A stretch of DNA of 64,000 nt from Thalassobium sp. (GCA_002733205.1 NVUW01000001.1:792525-856524), one strand, 5' to 3'; positions 10,132-20,570 are shown, numbered from the stretch's first letter. The notes: generated by a model not told the origin, from the sequence alone. Translations and numbers: made by a program.

Positions 10132-11543
10132 TGCGTTTACTGTCCTCGGCTGCACTCCCTGTGTTATTTGGGATCACTTTCAGCGCCAGCGTGTTAGCGG
10201 AAGGCACTGCTGCACCTGCCACTCCGGCGGCCGATCCATTAGCCAAGCTGCTGAGTCAGATCGGCACATACAGCCGTGAAGAAGCCGCACAAAACAAGGC
10301 CCGTGAAGCCAGATTCCTCAATGACCTGAATACCCAGAAGCGCATGCTGAGCGATGCTCGCGCAGCCCTTAAGCGTGAACAGCAACTGGCCGACTCGCTT
10401 AAAGATCGCTTCGACAATAACGAGCAGGCCCTCACCGAACGCGAAGAAGAGTTGCGTTTGCGGGTGGGCAATCTGGGTGAAATGTTTGGCGTAGTGCGTC
10501 AGGTAGCCAACGATCTGAACACTGTCCTGGCCGACAGCCTGACCTCGGTAGAAATTCCTGAGCGCAAAGCCGATCTGAACAAACTGGCTGAAGCCAAAGA
10601 ACTGCCCAATATCGCCGAACTGGAAGCGTTATGGTTCAGCCTGCAGCAAGAGATGACTATTAACGGTGCCGTGTCGTCGTTCGAGAGCGTTGTGATTGGT
10701 GCCGATGGCAAGCCACAGACGCGCAACGTGACCCGTCTTGGCGTATTCAATGCCGTGGATGACAGTGGCTATCTGGCTTATGACGCCGAACTGAAACAAC
10801 TGCAGATGCTGGGCCGTCAGCCGGGTGCGGCGGATATGATTCCTGATTGGCTGAACTCTAATGCGGCCGTCGCGCCTTTTGCACTGGACCCAAGCCGCGG
10901 TGCTTTGCTGAACCTGTCACTGGAAAGCCCGGACTTGCTGGAGCGGGTGCAGCAGGGTGCTCTGGTGGGTTACATCATTATCGGCCTGGGGCTGATTGGT
11001 CTGGCATTAGCCGGCTGGCGTTTGCTGGTACTGGGCAGCATCGGACGCAAAGTGCGCCAGCAACTGGATAACATCGACACCGCATCCGGGGATAACCCGC
11101 TGGGGCGTGTGCTGGCCAGTTATCGTGATCTGCCACAGCCACTGGATGTGGATGTGCTGGAAGCCAAAATGGATGAGGCGGTTCTGCGCGAGCTGCCGGC
11201 ACTGGAACGTGGTCAGACCATTATCAAACTGTTTGCCGGTATTGCCCCGTTACTGGGTCTGCTGGGGACGGTGACCGGCATGATCGCAACGTTCCAGGCA
11301 ATCACCAACTTTGGCACCGGCGATCCGAAGCTGATGGCTTCCGGCATTTCCCAGGCACTGATCACGACGGTGCTGGGCCTGCTGGCTGCAATCCCTCTGC
11401 TGTTGGCACACAACTGGGTGGCATCACGCAGCAAAGCTCTGATTCAGCTGCTGGATGAACAGTCCGCCGGATTGATTGCGCAGGCGCTGGAAAGCCGCGC
11501 CAACAGTGCCAACAACGCAAACAAGACACCAAAAGGCAACTGA
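10128..11543 (+). CDS. ttpC: TtpC-like MotA/TolQ/ExbB proton channel protein
   Basis: A 471-residue member of the MotA/TolQ/ExbB family. It begins with a signal sequence and a periplasmic coiled-coil domain of about 270 residues. This is followed by the three-helix channel domain, including GLLGTVTGMIATFQAITNFGTG near residue 380 and a C-terminal helix pair. The large periplasmic extension separates TtpC from ordinary ExbB. In vibrios TtpC is required for TonB2-dependent iron-siderophore uptake. Coupled to its neighbours by overlapping codons. Confidence 0.88.
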   Translation: MMRLLSSAALPVLFGITFSASVLAEGTAAPATPAADPLAKLLSQIGTYSREEAAQNKAREARFLNDLNTQKRMLSDARAALKREQQLADSLKDRFDNNEQALTEREEELRLRVGNLGEMFGVVRQVANDLNTVLADSLTSVEIPERKADLNKLAEAKELPNIAELEALWFSLQQEMTINGAVSSFESVVIGADGKPQTRNVTRLGVFNAVDDSGYLAYDAELKQLQMLGRQPGAADMIPDWLNSNAAVAPFALDPSRGALLNLSLESPDLLERVQQGALVGYIIIGLGLIGLALAGWRLLVLGSIGRKVRQQLDNIDTASGDNPLGRVLASYRDLPQPLDVDVLEAKMDEAVLRELPALERGQTIIKLFAGIAPLLGLLGTVTGMIATFQAITNFGTGDPKLMASGISQALITTVLGLLAAIPLLLAHNWVASRSKALIQLLDEQSAGLIAQALESRANSANNANKTPKGN

Positions 11544-11544
11544 G

Positions 11545-12048
11545 ATGCAGTGGCTGCTGGATTTTATGGCCCAGGGCGGGCCGGTACTCTACGGCATACT
11601 GGTGCTGTGTGTACTGCTCTGGAGCCTGATCATTGAGCGCTTGTGGTTTTTCTACCGCGAACTGCCGCGCCTTAACCGGGCGCTGGCTGAGCGCTGGGCA
11701 CAGCGCAGCGAACACCAGAGCTGGACGGCGCGCAAAATCCGAACGGCCTGGCTCAGCCAGCAAAAACAAGCGACACAGCAATATTTATCACTGGTCGGCA
11801 TTCTGATCGCCATCTGCCCGTTAATGGGTTTGCTGGGCACGGTAACCGGCATGGTCAGCGTGTTTGATGTGCTGGCCGTCACCGGTACCGGTAATGCGCG
11901 GGCCATGGCATCGGGCATTTCTCAGGCAACCATTCCGACCATGGCCGGATTGGTCGTGGCTCTGACCGGCTTGTACTTTCGCACCCGGTTTAAACGTTTA
12001 AGTGAGCGCGGCGTGCATCAGCTCGCCGAATGGCTACCGACCGACTGA
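11545..12048 (+). CDS. exbB: ExbB proton channel subunit
   Basis: A 167-residue ExbB2-type protein with three membrane helices and the conserved GLLGTVTGMVSVFDVL segment. It forms the inner-membrane pentamer that couples proton flow to TonB. The ATG at 11545 lies one base after the TtpC stop. The upstream frame back to 11476 overlaps ttpC and is not family sequence. Confidence 0.92.
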   Translation: MQWLLDFMAQGGPVLYGILVLCVLLWSLIIERLWFFYRELPRLNRALAERWAQRSEHQSWTARKIRTAWLSQQKQATQQYLSLVGILIAICPLMGLLGTVTGMVSVFDVLAVTGTGNARAMASGISQATIPTMAGLVVALTGLYFRTRFKRLSERGVHQLAEWLPTD

Positions 12049-12067
12049 ATTATACGGATTATTAGTT

Positions 12068-12475
12068 ATGGCACGTCGTCACACCGATAGTGAAGCCGAT
12101 GGCAACGATATCGACATCACCCCGATGCTGGATATCGTCTTTATCATGCTGATCTTTTTTATTGTTACGACCTCTTTTGTAAAAGAAAGCGGTGTAACCG
12201 TCAGCCGTCCCAGCGCACAAACGGCGGAAGAGAAAAAGGGCAGTAATATTCTGGTCGCCATTCGCGCCAATGGTGAAATCTGGATCGACCGCCGCGCCAT
12301 TGATGTGCGCGCGGTACGCCCGAATATTGAGCGCATGAAAGCAGAAAACCCCGAAGGGGCCGTGATCATTCAGGCTGACGAGTACTCGCCGACCGGCCTG
12401 CTGGTGAAGGTGATGGATCAGGTGCGCCTGGCCGGCATCAGCAATATCTCCATTTCTGCAGAGGCCGCTAACTGA
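12068..12475 (+). CDS. exbD: ExbD biopolymer transport protein
   Basis: A 135-residue ExbD with a short cytoplasmic N-terminus, one membrane helix (MLDIVFIMLIFFIVTTSF) holding the proton-carrying aspartate in TPMLDIVF, and a periplasmic peptidoglycan-binding-type domain. It shares a TGATG stop-start with tonB. The start at 12068 fits the compact ExbD N-terminus; there is a 19-bp gap after exbB. Confidence 0.93.
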   Translation: MARRHTDSEADGNDIDITPMLDIVFIMLIFFIVTTSFVKESGVTVSRPSAQTAEEKKGSNILVAIRANGEIWIDRRAIDVRAVRPNIERMKAENPEGAVIIQADEYSPTGLLVKVMDQVRLAGISNISISAEAAN

Positions 12476-13095
12476 TGCCACGTCTGGCCATAGCCTTATT
12501 GCTGGCCTGCGGCGTCAGTCTCGGATTGTTCTGGGCGATGCACCAGATGGTGTCTGGTCCGGGTGAATTGAAGCGCGATCATCGCGACAACACCTACATC
12601 GACTTTGTGCGCTTAAAACAGGAAAGCAAAACCCAGCTGAAAGAACGCCGAAAGCAGGAGCCGCCGAAGCCGAAAAAGCCACAACTGCCGAAAGAATCGG
12701 TGGCTGAGCAAAATACACCGATGCAACAACTGCCTTTTAATATGCCGGACGTAAATCCTGATTTATCGCTGGCACAAAGCTCATTGCTGGGTGATGCCGT
12801 GGTCGGGATGGGCTTTGGCGACACCGACGTTATCCCGCTGGTGCGGATGAATGCGGTGTATCCGCAAAAAGCGGTGCGGCAGAAAATCGAAGGCTATGTG
12901 GTTGCTCGTTTGTCGATCAACCCGGAAGGCACCGTCGACGATGTGGAAATTATCGAAGCGGAACCGCGCGGCGTGTTTGAACGTGAAGCCATTCGCGCAC
13001 TGTACAAATACAAGTTCAAGCCAAAAATGGCCGATGGCCGCCCGGTTGCACAGCAGGCAACTCAGACCATCGAATTTAAATTGGGTAGTTCCTGA
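12475..13095 (+). CDS. tonB: TonB energy transducer (TonB2 type)
   Basis: A 206-residue TonB. It has an N-terminal membrane anchor at residues 4-27, a short Pro/Lys-rich spacer (RKQEPPKPKKPQLPK), and the C-terminal TonB domain with YPQKAVRQKIEGYVVARLSI and YKFKPKMADGRPV. The spacer is shorter than in E. coli TonB, as in TonB2 proteins. It transmits energy to outer-membrane receptors such as the one encoded at 15499. Confidence 0.92.
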   Translation: MPRLAIALLLACGVSLGLFWAMHQMVSGPGELKRDHRDNTYIDFVRLKQESKTQLKERRKQEPPKPKKPQLPKESVAEQNTPMQQLPFNMPDVNPDLSLAQSSLLGDAVVGMGFGDTDVIPLVRMNAVYPQKAVRQKIEGYVVARLSINPEGTVDDVEIIEAEPRGVFEREAIRALYKYKFKPKMADGRPVAQQATQTIEFKLGSS

Positions 13096-14363
13096 TGCGT
13101 TTTCTTATTGCACTGCTGCTAAGCACGCTGACCTCGCTGATCTGGGCGGCGAATAACAGCCTGTCGCCGTCGACTTACGAAGAACTTAATGCCATCCAGG
13201 AACAACTGGCGGCGCAGCAATACCGCGAAGCCGAAGAAGCCTTACTGGAACTGGAAGACGATTTAAACCCAGGCTTCGGCCTGGCACTGACCTACCAGTT
13301 GCATGGTCAGCTGAATCTGCTGCAGGAAAAAAACAAAGAAGCCATGCTCTGGTACAGCAAGGCGCTGGCGTTAAATGTACTGGCTCCGGCGCAGGAATCC
13401 GCACTGTCGACCACCATTGCCCAATTGCATCTGGCTGCTGAGAATAATAACGCAGCTATTGCCGAGCTTGAGCCGCGTCTGAATAACATTCTGTCACTGG
13501 AGAAAGACAAGAACAGCGATAAAAAACGCGGCACTGACGACAAGCCAGTCGATTGGATTCAGCCGTTGAGCTTTATTACACTGGCATCGGCGTATCAGCT
13601 GGAGAAAAACTACGCAGCGTCCGTTCCCTGGCTGATTCGTGGTATTGAGCGGGCACGCAGTCGCGGCGACCAACCGAAAGAAAATTGGCTACAGATGCTG
13701 ATGGCCGGTCATTATCAGCAGAAATCGTATGCGAAAACCGCCGCAGTCCTCGATGACTTGCTGCGTATTAATCCTGGCAAAGAAGATTATTGGCAGCAGC
13801 AGGCTGCGGTTTATCAGCTATTGGAGCAACCTGCGCTGGCGTTGCGTACGCTGGAGTTGGGGTATGCCGCAGATTATCTGAAAAAACCCGACAGTATTCT
13901 GCTGCTGGTGCAGCTGTTAATCAGCGAAAACATTCCCGAGCGCGCCGGACGCATTTTACAGGCGCACTTACAGGATCAGAGTGTCGAATTAAGCGAGCGC
14001 AATTGGCGGGTGCTGGCCGCGGCCTGGCAGCAAGGGCGCGAGCGCGATAAGGCTGTTGCGGCTATGCGCGAAGCCAGCACATTTATGGATGATGGCAGCC
14101 TGCTGTATCGCGCAGCGCAAATGCAGCAGCAAAATGCCCAATACCAAACAGCGCTGACCGATGCTGAAGCCGCGCTGAAAAAAGGCCTGTCCGAACGGGA
14201 TAAACCGCGGGCGTTCATGCTGGCCGGCAGCTGCGCTTACGAACTGAACGACTACACGACCGCCCGGCGTTATTTTCAGCAAGCGCTGACACTGGCCGAC
14301 GTCGCAGCCAATGCTCGGGTATGGCTGGAATACCTGGATGCGCTGGAGCAGTATCCGGGCTGA
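13095..14363 (+). CDS. TPR-repeat periplasmic protein of the TonB2 cluster
   Basis: A 422-residue protein with a signal peptide (residues 1-19) followed by tetratricopeptide-like helix pairs across the length. Examples are the AIQEQLAAQQYREAEEALLE segment and the C-terminal CAYELNDYTTARRYFQQAL. A TPR protein closes TtpC-ExbB-ExbD-TonB operons in many marine gammaproteobacteria, but its task is not settled. Start codon shares TGATG with tonB. Last gene of the operon. Confidence 0.85.
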   Translation: MRFLIALLLSTLTSLIWAANNSLSPSTYEELNAIQEQLAAQQYREAEEALLELEDDLNPGFGLALTYQLHGQLNLLQEKNKEAMLWYSKALALNVLAPAQESALSTTIAQLHLAAENNNAAIAELEPRLNNILSLEKDKNSDKKRGTDDKPVDWIQPLSFITLASAYQLEKNYAASVPWLIRGIERARSRGDQPKENWLQMLMAGHYQQKSYAKTAAVLDDLLRINPGKEDYWQQQAAVYQLLEQPALALRTLELGYAADYLKKPDSILLLVQLLISENIPERAGRILQAHLQDQSVELSERNWRVLAAAWQQGRERDKAVAAMREASTFMDDGSLLYRAAQMQQQNAQYQTALTDAEAALKKGLSERDKPRAFMLAGSCAYELNDYTTARRYFQQALTLADVAANARVWLEYLDALEQYPG

Positions 14364-14386
14364 TCCTGGTCATGCGGATTTAAATA

Positions 14387-14416
14387 AAAAACGGCGCATA
14401 AAGCGCCGTTTTTATT
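14387..14416 (+). terminator. Bidirectional terminator between the TonB2 operon and xthA
   Basis: AAAAACGGCGC and GCGCCGTTTTT form a perfect stem around a short ATAAA loop, with A and T tracts on the two sides, so it serves both converging transcripts. Confidence 0.9.
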
Positions 14417-14434
14417 GCCGGAGATAAAACCCGC

Positions 14435-15247
14435 TCAGGAAAAGGTCGCCCAGATCGGTGCATGGTCTGACGGTTTTTCCAATCCACGAATATCGTAACT
14501 GACACCGGCGGCGGTGCATTCTTCATAGACCGCAGGCGTCACCAGGATATGGTCGATACGCAGTCCGCGCTTGGGTTCGTCATCAAAACCTTTGGAGCGG
14601 TAATCAAACCAGCTGAACGTATCGTTGCTGGCCGGGTAATGTTTGCGATAGGTATCCTGCAATCCCCAGCCCAGCAAGCGCTGATACCATTCGCGCTCTT
14701 CCGGCAGGAAGCTGCATTTACCGGTTTTCAGCCAGCGCTTACGGTTCGGTTCGCCGATGCCGATATCGGTATCTTCCGGTGAAATATTCATGTCGCCCAT
14801 CACAACCACCCGGTCGGCCGGGGTGAAGTTTTCATCCAGATAACGCTGCAGGTCGGCGTAGAATTTTTCTTTGGCCGGGAATTTGGTTTCGTGATCGCGG
14901 CTTTCACCCTGCGGGAAGTAGCCATTCAGAACATCCCAGACTTTGCCGTTTATTTCGTAGCGCGCGTGGATAATGCGTTTCTGCGCTTCGGCGTCATCCC
15001 AGGGCCAGCCTTTCTGCACAAAGACCGGTGCAGTTTTGCTTAACAACGCCACACCGTAATGGCCCTTCTGGCCAAAAAACTCAACATGAAATCCCAGCGC
15101 CTGAATATCCGCCAGTGGAAATTCAGCATCCTGAACTTTGGTTTCCTGCAGGCCAAGAATATCCGGGTCAAGCTGGTCGCGAATGGCTTCCAGTTGGTGG
15201 GGGCGGGCGCGTACGCCATTAATGTTGAAGCTGATTATCGTGGTCAT
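14435..15247 (-). CDS. xthA: Exodeoxyribonuclease III
   Basis: Exonuclease III/AP endonuclease of base excision repair, 270 residues. Metal and catalytic residues are visible in GLQETK (Glu near 34), [13 protein letters not shown], and the C-terminal SDHAPIW histidine. I chose the ATG at 15247, preceded by AGGATG; the longer frame to 15379 has no family sequence. A promoter with an overlapping dyad lies upstream at 15320-15354. Confidence 0.95.
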   Translation of the reverse strand: MTTIISFNINGVRARPHQLEAIRDQLDPDILGLQETKVQDAEFPLADIQALGFHVEFFGQKGHYGVALLSKTAPVFVQKGWPWDDAEAQKRIIHARYEINGKVWDVLNGYFPQGESRDHETKFPAKEKFYADLQRYLDENFTPADRVVVMGDMNISPEDTDIGIGEPNRKRWLKTGKCSFLPEEREWYQRLLGWGLQDTYRKHYPASNDTFSWFDYRSKGFDDEPKRGLRIDHILVTPAVYEECTAAGVSYDIRGLEKPSDHAPIWATFS

Positions 15248-15319
15248 AAACCCATCCTGAAGCAGTAGCCTGAAATCATAAGTCGAAGTGACGATAAAGA
15301 TGTAAAAAATGAAGGCCGT

Positions 15320-15348
15320 ATCATAGCAGCGCCAGACCATCAGGTCAG
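15320..15348 (-). promoter_or_regulatory. Candidate xthA promoter
   Basis: On the minus strand, CTGACC (15343-15348) and TATGAT (15320-15325) form -35 and -10 boxes with a 17-bp spacer, about 73 bases before the xthA start codon. Four of six and five of six bases agree with the sigma-70 consensus. Prediction only. Confidence 0.5.
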
Positions 15349-15354
15349 GCGCTG
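15327..15354. repeat. Inverted repeat overlapping the xthA promoter
   Basis: CAGCGCC and GGCGCTG (7 bp) enclose GACC and GGTC (4 bp) with an ATCA loop; only one A:A mismatch interrupts the 28-base dyad. There is no T-run after it on either strand, so it is not a usual terminator. It spans the spacer and -35 box of the candidate xthA promoter and lies in the gap shared with the divergent receptor gene, so an operator is possible. Confidence 0.6.
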
Positions 15355-15498
15355 CCTGCATTCTGTTACTGCTGGACAAAAAACGCCCAGGTGCAAACCT
15401 TCAGCAGCGACACAGGTTGGGTGATCAGACAAAATCACTACACTGGGCGGCATAATTTTTCACCGGCCTGTCCGGCCATCGCAACCCATGAGGTCATC

Positions 15499-17340
15499 AT
15501 GAACCGCACACCGTTTAAACCAGCCATTCTGACGGCCCTGATTGCTCAGGCATTTGCCATTCAGGCTCAGGCAGCAACAGACAGCGTAGAGCTTGACTCC
15601 CAGCGCGTGACCGGCCAGCTGTTCAGTCAGAACATTGCTGAGCAGGCCTTTGCCGTTGAAGTCATTGACCGCGCTGATTTACAGATACTGCCGATCAGTA
15701 ATCTGGCCGATGCACTGGAGTGGGTGAGTGGGCTGGATGTGCGTCAGCGTGGTAGTGGCGGTACCCAGGTGGATCTGGGCATTCGTGGTGCGGCTTATGA
15801 GCAGACGCTGATTATGGTTGATGGCGTGCGCATGAATGATCCGCAAACCGGCCATCATAATTTCGATTTGCCGGTCACACTGGAAGACATTGAGCGCATT
15901 GAAATCGTCCGCGGCCCGGGCGCCGGACAGTATGGCCCGAACGGTAATGCCGGGGTGATCAATTTGGTTACCCGCAAGCAGGTGGACTCTGAAAATGGCC
16001 GCAGTGCGCTGTTAAAAGCTGAAGCCGGCAGCAAAGATTACGCCCGTGGACTGCTGAGTCTGGCCAAAACCCAGGGCAACTGGAGCCACTTTGCAGCGGT
16101 CAGCCAGCAGGAGTCGGACACCTATATCAAAGGCGCCGATCTGGACTACATCAGTCAGCAGGGTAACTACCGTTTAGTGCATCAGAATGATGCCCACACC
16201 ACGGTGGCTGGCCTGGGTTATCTGGATAAAGGTTTTGGTGCGCAGGGCTTTTACGCGGGTGCCGATAAGCGCGCCAATGAGAACACCATTCAGCGCCATG
16301 CCTATTTGACTCATGAGCAACGTTACTCCGGTGGCCGCAGCGTCGATGTCGCTGTTAACTGGCGTCAGCATGACGATGAGTTTTTCTACCTGACCTACGC
16401 TCCTTCCGTGCATCAGACCAATGCCTGGCAGAGCCGTCTGCGTTTTCGTCTGAATGAATCACTGGCGTTGGGCTACGAGTTTAATCAGGAAGACATTGAA
16501 AGCACGTCGACACTGGGTGACCGCCATGAGCGTGAATACGGCAGCGCCTTTGCGTTTGGTCAGTTCGACTTTGGCGCCGTGCAGCTGGCGGGCAGTCTGT
16601 CGTATCTCGATTATGACGGCGGCGACAGCTACACCTTGCCGGTACTGGGCCTGACTCTGCCGCTGGCGCCCGGTCAGCAGCTGTATCTGAATGCCGGCAA
16701 AAGCGTGCGTGTGCCGACCATGAATGATTTGTATCTGAATCAAAGCACCAATAAGGGTAATCCGGACCTTAAAGCAGAAGAGACGGATAGTGCCGAGTTG
16801 GGTGCGCGACTGAATCTGGCGGGCCTGCAAACCCGGCTGGCGGTCTTTAAACGCAACACCACAGATGCCATTGATTACACCCAGACCGCGGCCGAAGTCG
16901 CCGATCCGGCCATTAATTACTACACCGCACGTAATATCGATGCGATTGACACCAAAGGTTACGATGTCGAGCTGGATGCCACCGGCCTGCTGGCGGCAAG
17001 CGGTCTGCAGAAGGCCAGTCTGAGCTATACCCGCCTGATTCAGGACTTTACCAATCAGTATGAAAAGGCCCGCTACAGTAAATCCCAGCTTGAACATCAG
17101 GTGGTTCTGGCGCTGACCTATGAGCTGCAGCCGGGGCTGAGCGCAACTTCGCTGTATAAATTCGAAGACCGCTACGACCAGAATGGCTACCGCATTTGGG
17201 ATCTGGGCTTAAAGCAGCAGAATAATGGCTGGAGCTGGGCCGTTACGGCAACCAATGTGCTGGATGCAGACTACATTGATAGTGGAGAAATTGAAGCGCC
17301 GGGTACTGGTTATCGCTTTGAGATCAGCGCCGGTTTGTAA
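15499..17340 (+). CDS. TonB-dependent outer membrane receptor
   Basis: A 613-residue receptor. It has a signal peptide (cleaved after AIQAQA), a plug domain across residues 40-160 (LPISNLADALEWVSGLDVRQ, GVRMNDPQTGHH, IEIVRGPGAGQYGPNG) and a C-terminal beta barrel with GNPDLKAEETDSAELGA. It is small for the class and similar in size to BtuB-like vitamin B12 receptors. I saw no cobalamin riboswitch in the 5' region, so the ligand is unknown. I chose ATG 15499 with GAGG upstream. It is the last gene of the apparently ordinary chromosome before the transposase. Confidence 0.9.
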   Translation: MNRTPFKPAILTALIAQAFAIQAQAATDSVELDSQRVTGQLFSQNIAEQAFAVEVIDRADLQILPISNLADALEWVSGLDVRQRGSGGTQVDLGIRGAAYEQTLIMVDGVRMNDPQTGHHNFDLPVTLEDIERIEIVRGPGAGQYGPNGNAGVINLVTRKQVDSENGRSALLKAEAGSKDYARGLLSLAKTQGNWSHFAAVSQQESDTYIKGADLDYISQQGNYRLVHQNDAHTTVAGLGYLDKGFGAQGFYAGADKRANENTIQRHAYLTHEQRYSGGRSVDVAVNWRQHDDEFFYLTYAPSVHQTNAWQSRLRFRLNESLALGYEFNQEDIESTSTLGDRHEREYGSAFAFGQFDFGAVQLAGSLSYLDYDGGDSYTLPVLGLTLPLAPGQQLYLNAGKSVRVPTMNDLYLNQSTNKGNPDLKAEETDSAELGARLNLAGLQTRLAVFKRNTTDAIDYTQTAAEVADPAINYYTARNIDAIDTKGYDVELDATGLLAASGLQKASLSYTRLIQDFTNQYEKARYSKSQLEHQVVLALTYELQPGLSATSLYKFEDRYDQNGYRIWDLGLKQQNNGWSWAVTATNVLDADYIDSGEIEAPGTGYRFEISAGL

Positions 17341-17414
17341 ATCAAATTAGAGGTCCGGCCGGTAAAAGCGTTGGAATTAGCCACTTCGCGTATAACGCAT
17401 TGAAATATATGGCA

Positions 17415-20402
17415 TTAATCAACAAGCAGCTCAAATGTCATCGGCTTAACTTGCTTGGTCAAATCTAGCTCAAAACTTCCCAGTCTTCCCAGATGCTCCG
17501 TATGGTACGGTGAGAATGCAGCCATATGGTCTCGGGTGATGTTATGCCCTTCTGCTTTCAATTGATTGAACACCTCAGTCATCGCATTGACGTTGTACAG
17601 AATCGCAAAGTTAGCCAGCAAATGATTGTATTTCACGATTTTACTTTGCTCATGCTTTAAGTTGGCGGGAATTTTTCCTCCATTTGCAAAAAACAGCCAG
17701 CGGGCAAATTCATTGAACTCCTCGCTCTTACAGGTCGCGGCCTGGATCGTTTTGCGCAGGTCAACGTCGGTAATGTATTCGAGCAAAAACATGGTTCTGA
17801 CCACGCGTCCAAGCTCTCGGAACGCAAAGTACAGCTTGTTTTTACGGTTCTTTGTGCCAAACCGACGCAAGATCGTTGACGCAGTAATTTTCCCTGCTTT
17901 CACTGACATTGCTGTTCGAAGCATATCCGCATAATGCTTTTCAATGAGATCCCATTTTATCGGATCTTTAAACAATGACTGAATATGCTTTAGCACCATG
18001 GTTCGGTCAGGCTTGTAGAAACTGAGATCTTTAATGTTGCGGATACGCGGCATGAGCTTAATGCCCAGCAAATATGCCAACCCAAAAACCGGAGTGGATT
18101 GTGCCTGAGTGTCGCCGTGGACGGTGTCTGGATTAAAATCAGATTCATCGTTGAGTAAGCCGTCAAGGATATAAATCGCCTCGTAGACGCCGCACGGTAT
18201 AAACCGACTGAACAGCGCAATATAGGTGTCCGAGACATGATAATAGGCAATGCCACCATAGCTACCGTATCGAATATGGTACTCCGACAGCAGATTGTCT
18301 TCGTAGAGATCCCAAAGCTTGCCATCAGCCGATACACTATTTCCCGATCCCCAGCACTCAATTAACCGGTATTTTTTGTACTCACTGTTAATTTTGGCAA
18401 TGGCTTTATCGAGACGTGCTTCGGTTGTGCGCTTTAAATTGAGCCAAGCGACCTGCTTGCGAGAAACACCCTGCACAGAACGCACGGTTTCGGTAGGACC
18501 GATGTTAGTGCCGTAACAAAATATGGTCAGTACAAAACGCAACACCGGCTCACTGATGCGAGACTCGAAACCCGACAACGGGCCAAAATGCTTATTCAAG
18601 TTCAACCATTTTTCGACATTAATGATGACATCGAGAACATTGATTTTTTCCAGTCGATCACGCAATAACGCACCAATTTCTTCAATTTCCGTTGAGGGTT
18701 GATCCGGTTTTGGCTTGCCTATAATCAGATTGCCATTTTCAATTCTGACCAGTTCATCCTCAGGAAATCGGCTGTCTGCGCTCTGACAGCACTCTTCCAT
18801 TGTAATTTTCAGGGCTCTTGTAAATTCAATATCCCCGGCTACAAGTCCCACCTCCTCACAGTAGGTAGACAACTGTTCTTCGTATTCTTCCCAAGTGATC
18901 ATCTGCTCGCGGTAATCATCGAAAGTTTCACTGTAAGGAATGAACAAGTCTCCGGTGCTCAGTTCTTCGGCGATTCGTTCGAAAACACACAGCTCAAAAC
19001 AGGTTTTATTGACCTCAGTCACCTGGGCCGATTTGGTCGATTTTCCCGTGACTAATTTCCACCAGTTTTCTCGAATCCAGCGAATGTTGATCACATTCTT
19101 GGAGGCCGAATCGTTCGGATCGCTCTGAATTGAAAGAAATTCGGTGCGGCGTTTTTTATGCTTCAAGATAAACTGAAAAGCATTAAGCAGATCCTTGTCT
19201 TCCGTGGCTGATGCCAGATTGAGTATTTCAATTGTGCGAAACAGAGTAGATCGCTGCTTTTTATAGAGTTGAACCATGAACGGTAAATAGTTGTTACCTG
19301 CGAATGCCATGTAGTGTTCGCACATTTGCAGCAACTGATCGCTATTTTTTCCCAGCATCGGATCAAAGGCCGTCACCGAATCGGGTTTGCCCAGATACAC
19401 CTTGACCGTCCCAGATAGAATAGAGATCAAATAATCGGTTTGCTTTTGATGGTCTGCCAAGTATTTCTCCAGCAGCTTTTGCGCTGAGCGATCCATTTTT
19501 AACAGCAGTTTGATAAATATATCGGCGGCGTTATCCAGAGTTTGTGCGTATTGGTGACGGATAAGGACGATGACGAGTGCGAATCGCTTATTCAGCTTGA
19601 GCTTCATCAGCTCAGCGTAATCCAGGGCTTTGGCTTCGTTGATAAATTGCTGGTGTTTAACCGGCGGCAACCCCAAATCCGTGGGCAAAAGTGTTTGCAG
19701 GGATGTCAGCCATTCCAGGTATTGGATGTACGCCTGGATATTACGAGGCGTTGGGCGCTTGGGTTCATTTTTTAGTGTACTCCAGCCAAAACCACTCACC
19801 CCTGCACTGGATCGAAGAATGTCGTTAATACACTGGCGACTTTCAGCCTCCAAAAATTCACACAATTGATCGTAATACCGAGTGTTAACCTCAACCCTGG
19901 CCGATTGACATATTCGCTCAAGTACACTGAATGCCGGCAGCTCGTATCGCTCCTTGACCAAATACTCCAACGTGACATTGATAATGTCCGGTAGTTCTTC
20001 CTTAGTTGTAGCCGCCTCCAGTGCCCACGCCTGTGCCAATTCTGATGTCTTGGCTGCATCATAGGCTTGGATATTGAGATGGCGTCGAATCAGTTTTACA
20101 TGGCGATCTTTCGCACCCGATGAGTAATAGGACTGTAGATCCTTGAGTGTCACCCGTGAGCGGCATTGATTTTTGATGTGCGCGATGATCACTTTTGGAA
20201 TCTCACCCAGGCTAACGAATCGACCTAATCGTTGTGTGGCCTTCAGTTGAACCATCAACCCCAAAAAAGAGGCACTCGACCGTTTACAGTAACGCAGCGC
20301 AAACCGTTGATCTTCCGGTGTCGGCGTATAGACATCCCCTAACTCCTCTTGTGTGATATCCGACTTGATCCGTGGATAGGCTGTCTGGTAGATGGCGGTC
20401 AT
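17415..20402 (-). mobile_element. tnpA: Tn3-family transposase gene
   Basis: A 995-residue DDE transposase of the Tn3 family, full length. The N-terminal DUF4158 part covers about residues 1-170. The C-terminal catalytic part has the second Asp in DTVHGDTQAQSTPVFGLAYL and the signature NGGKIPANLKHEQSKIVKYNHL that carries the Glu. The gene is visibly richer in A and T than its neighbours, a sign of foreign origin. No resolvase or res site was found beside it, and no clear 38-bp GGGG-type terminal repeat, so the limits of the element are not defined. The reading frame is uninterrupted and could be functional. Confidence 0.92.
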
Positions 20403-20406
20403 TAAC

Positions 20407-20478
20407 TCAATTTTCCTCTGTTGACGGCATCAATGCGTGAATACGCTGCAGCATGGTTAGCAGGTTTTTAGCGGTCAT
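20407..20478 (-). pseudogene. Short reading frame upstream of tnpA, possibly a gene remnant
   Basis: A 23-codon frame from ATG 20478 to the TGA at 20407, five bases before the tnpA start. The same frame is open back to a TAA at 20548, giving 46 sense codons rich in basic and polar residues (IKQRYRNCHRDW). It may be the 3' end of a gene once co-transcribed with tnpA and cut off by rearrangement, or chance. I do not recognise it. Confidence 0.25.
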
Positions 20479-20570
20479 TGGGAACCCTTGAGTCCAGTCT
20501 CGATGGCAATTTCGATAGCGTTGTTTTATTAGTGTATTTGACCTTCGTTAGCCGCATGGTGGGCCTATAT
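20479..20570. other. Non-coding stretch between tnpA and the tandem repeats
   Basis: AT-rich sequence with no resolvase, no convincing promoter and no terminator. A TTGACC at 20538 has no good -10 box at the right distance. It may contain the true outer end of the Tn3-family element, which I could not place. Confidence 0.4.

Noticed and set aside
15381..15498. Cobalamin riboswitch ahead of the TonB-dependent receptor
   Set aside because: No B12 box or the expected conserved stems could be found in the short leader.
17395..20438. 9-base inverted repeat ACGCATTGA (17395-17403) and TCAATGCGT (20430-20438) flanking tnpA as Tn3 ends
   Set aside because: Beyond the core and a shared ATACGC the similarity drops to about half, the GGGG end typical of the family is missing, and the right copy lies in the short open frame before tnpA.
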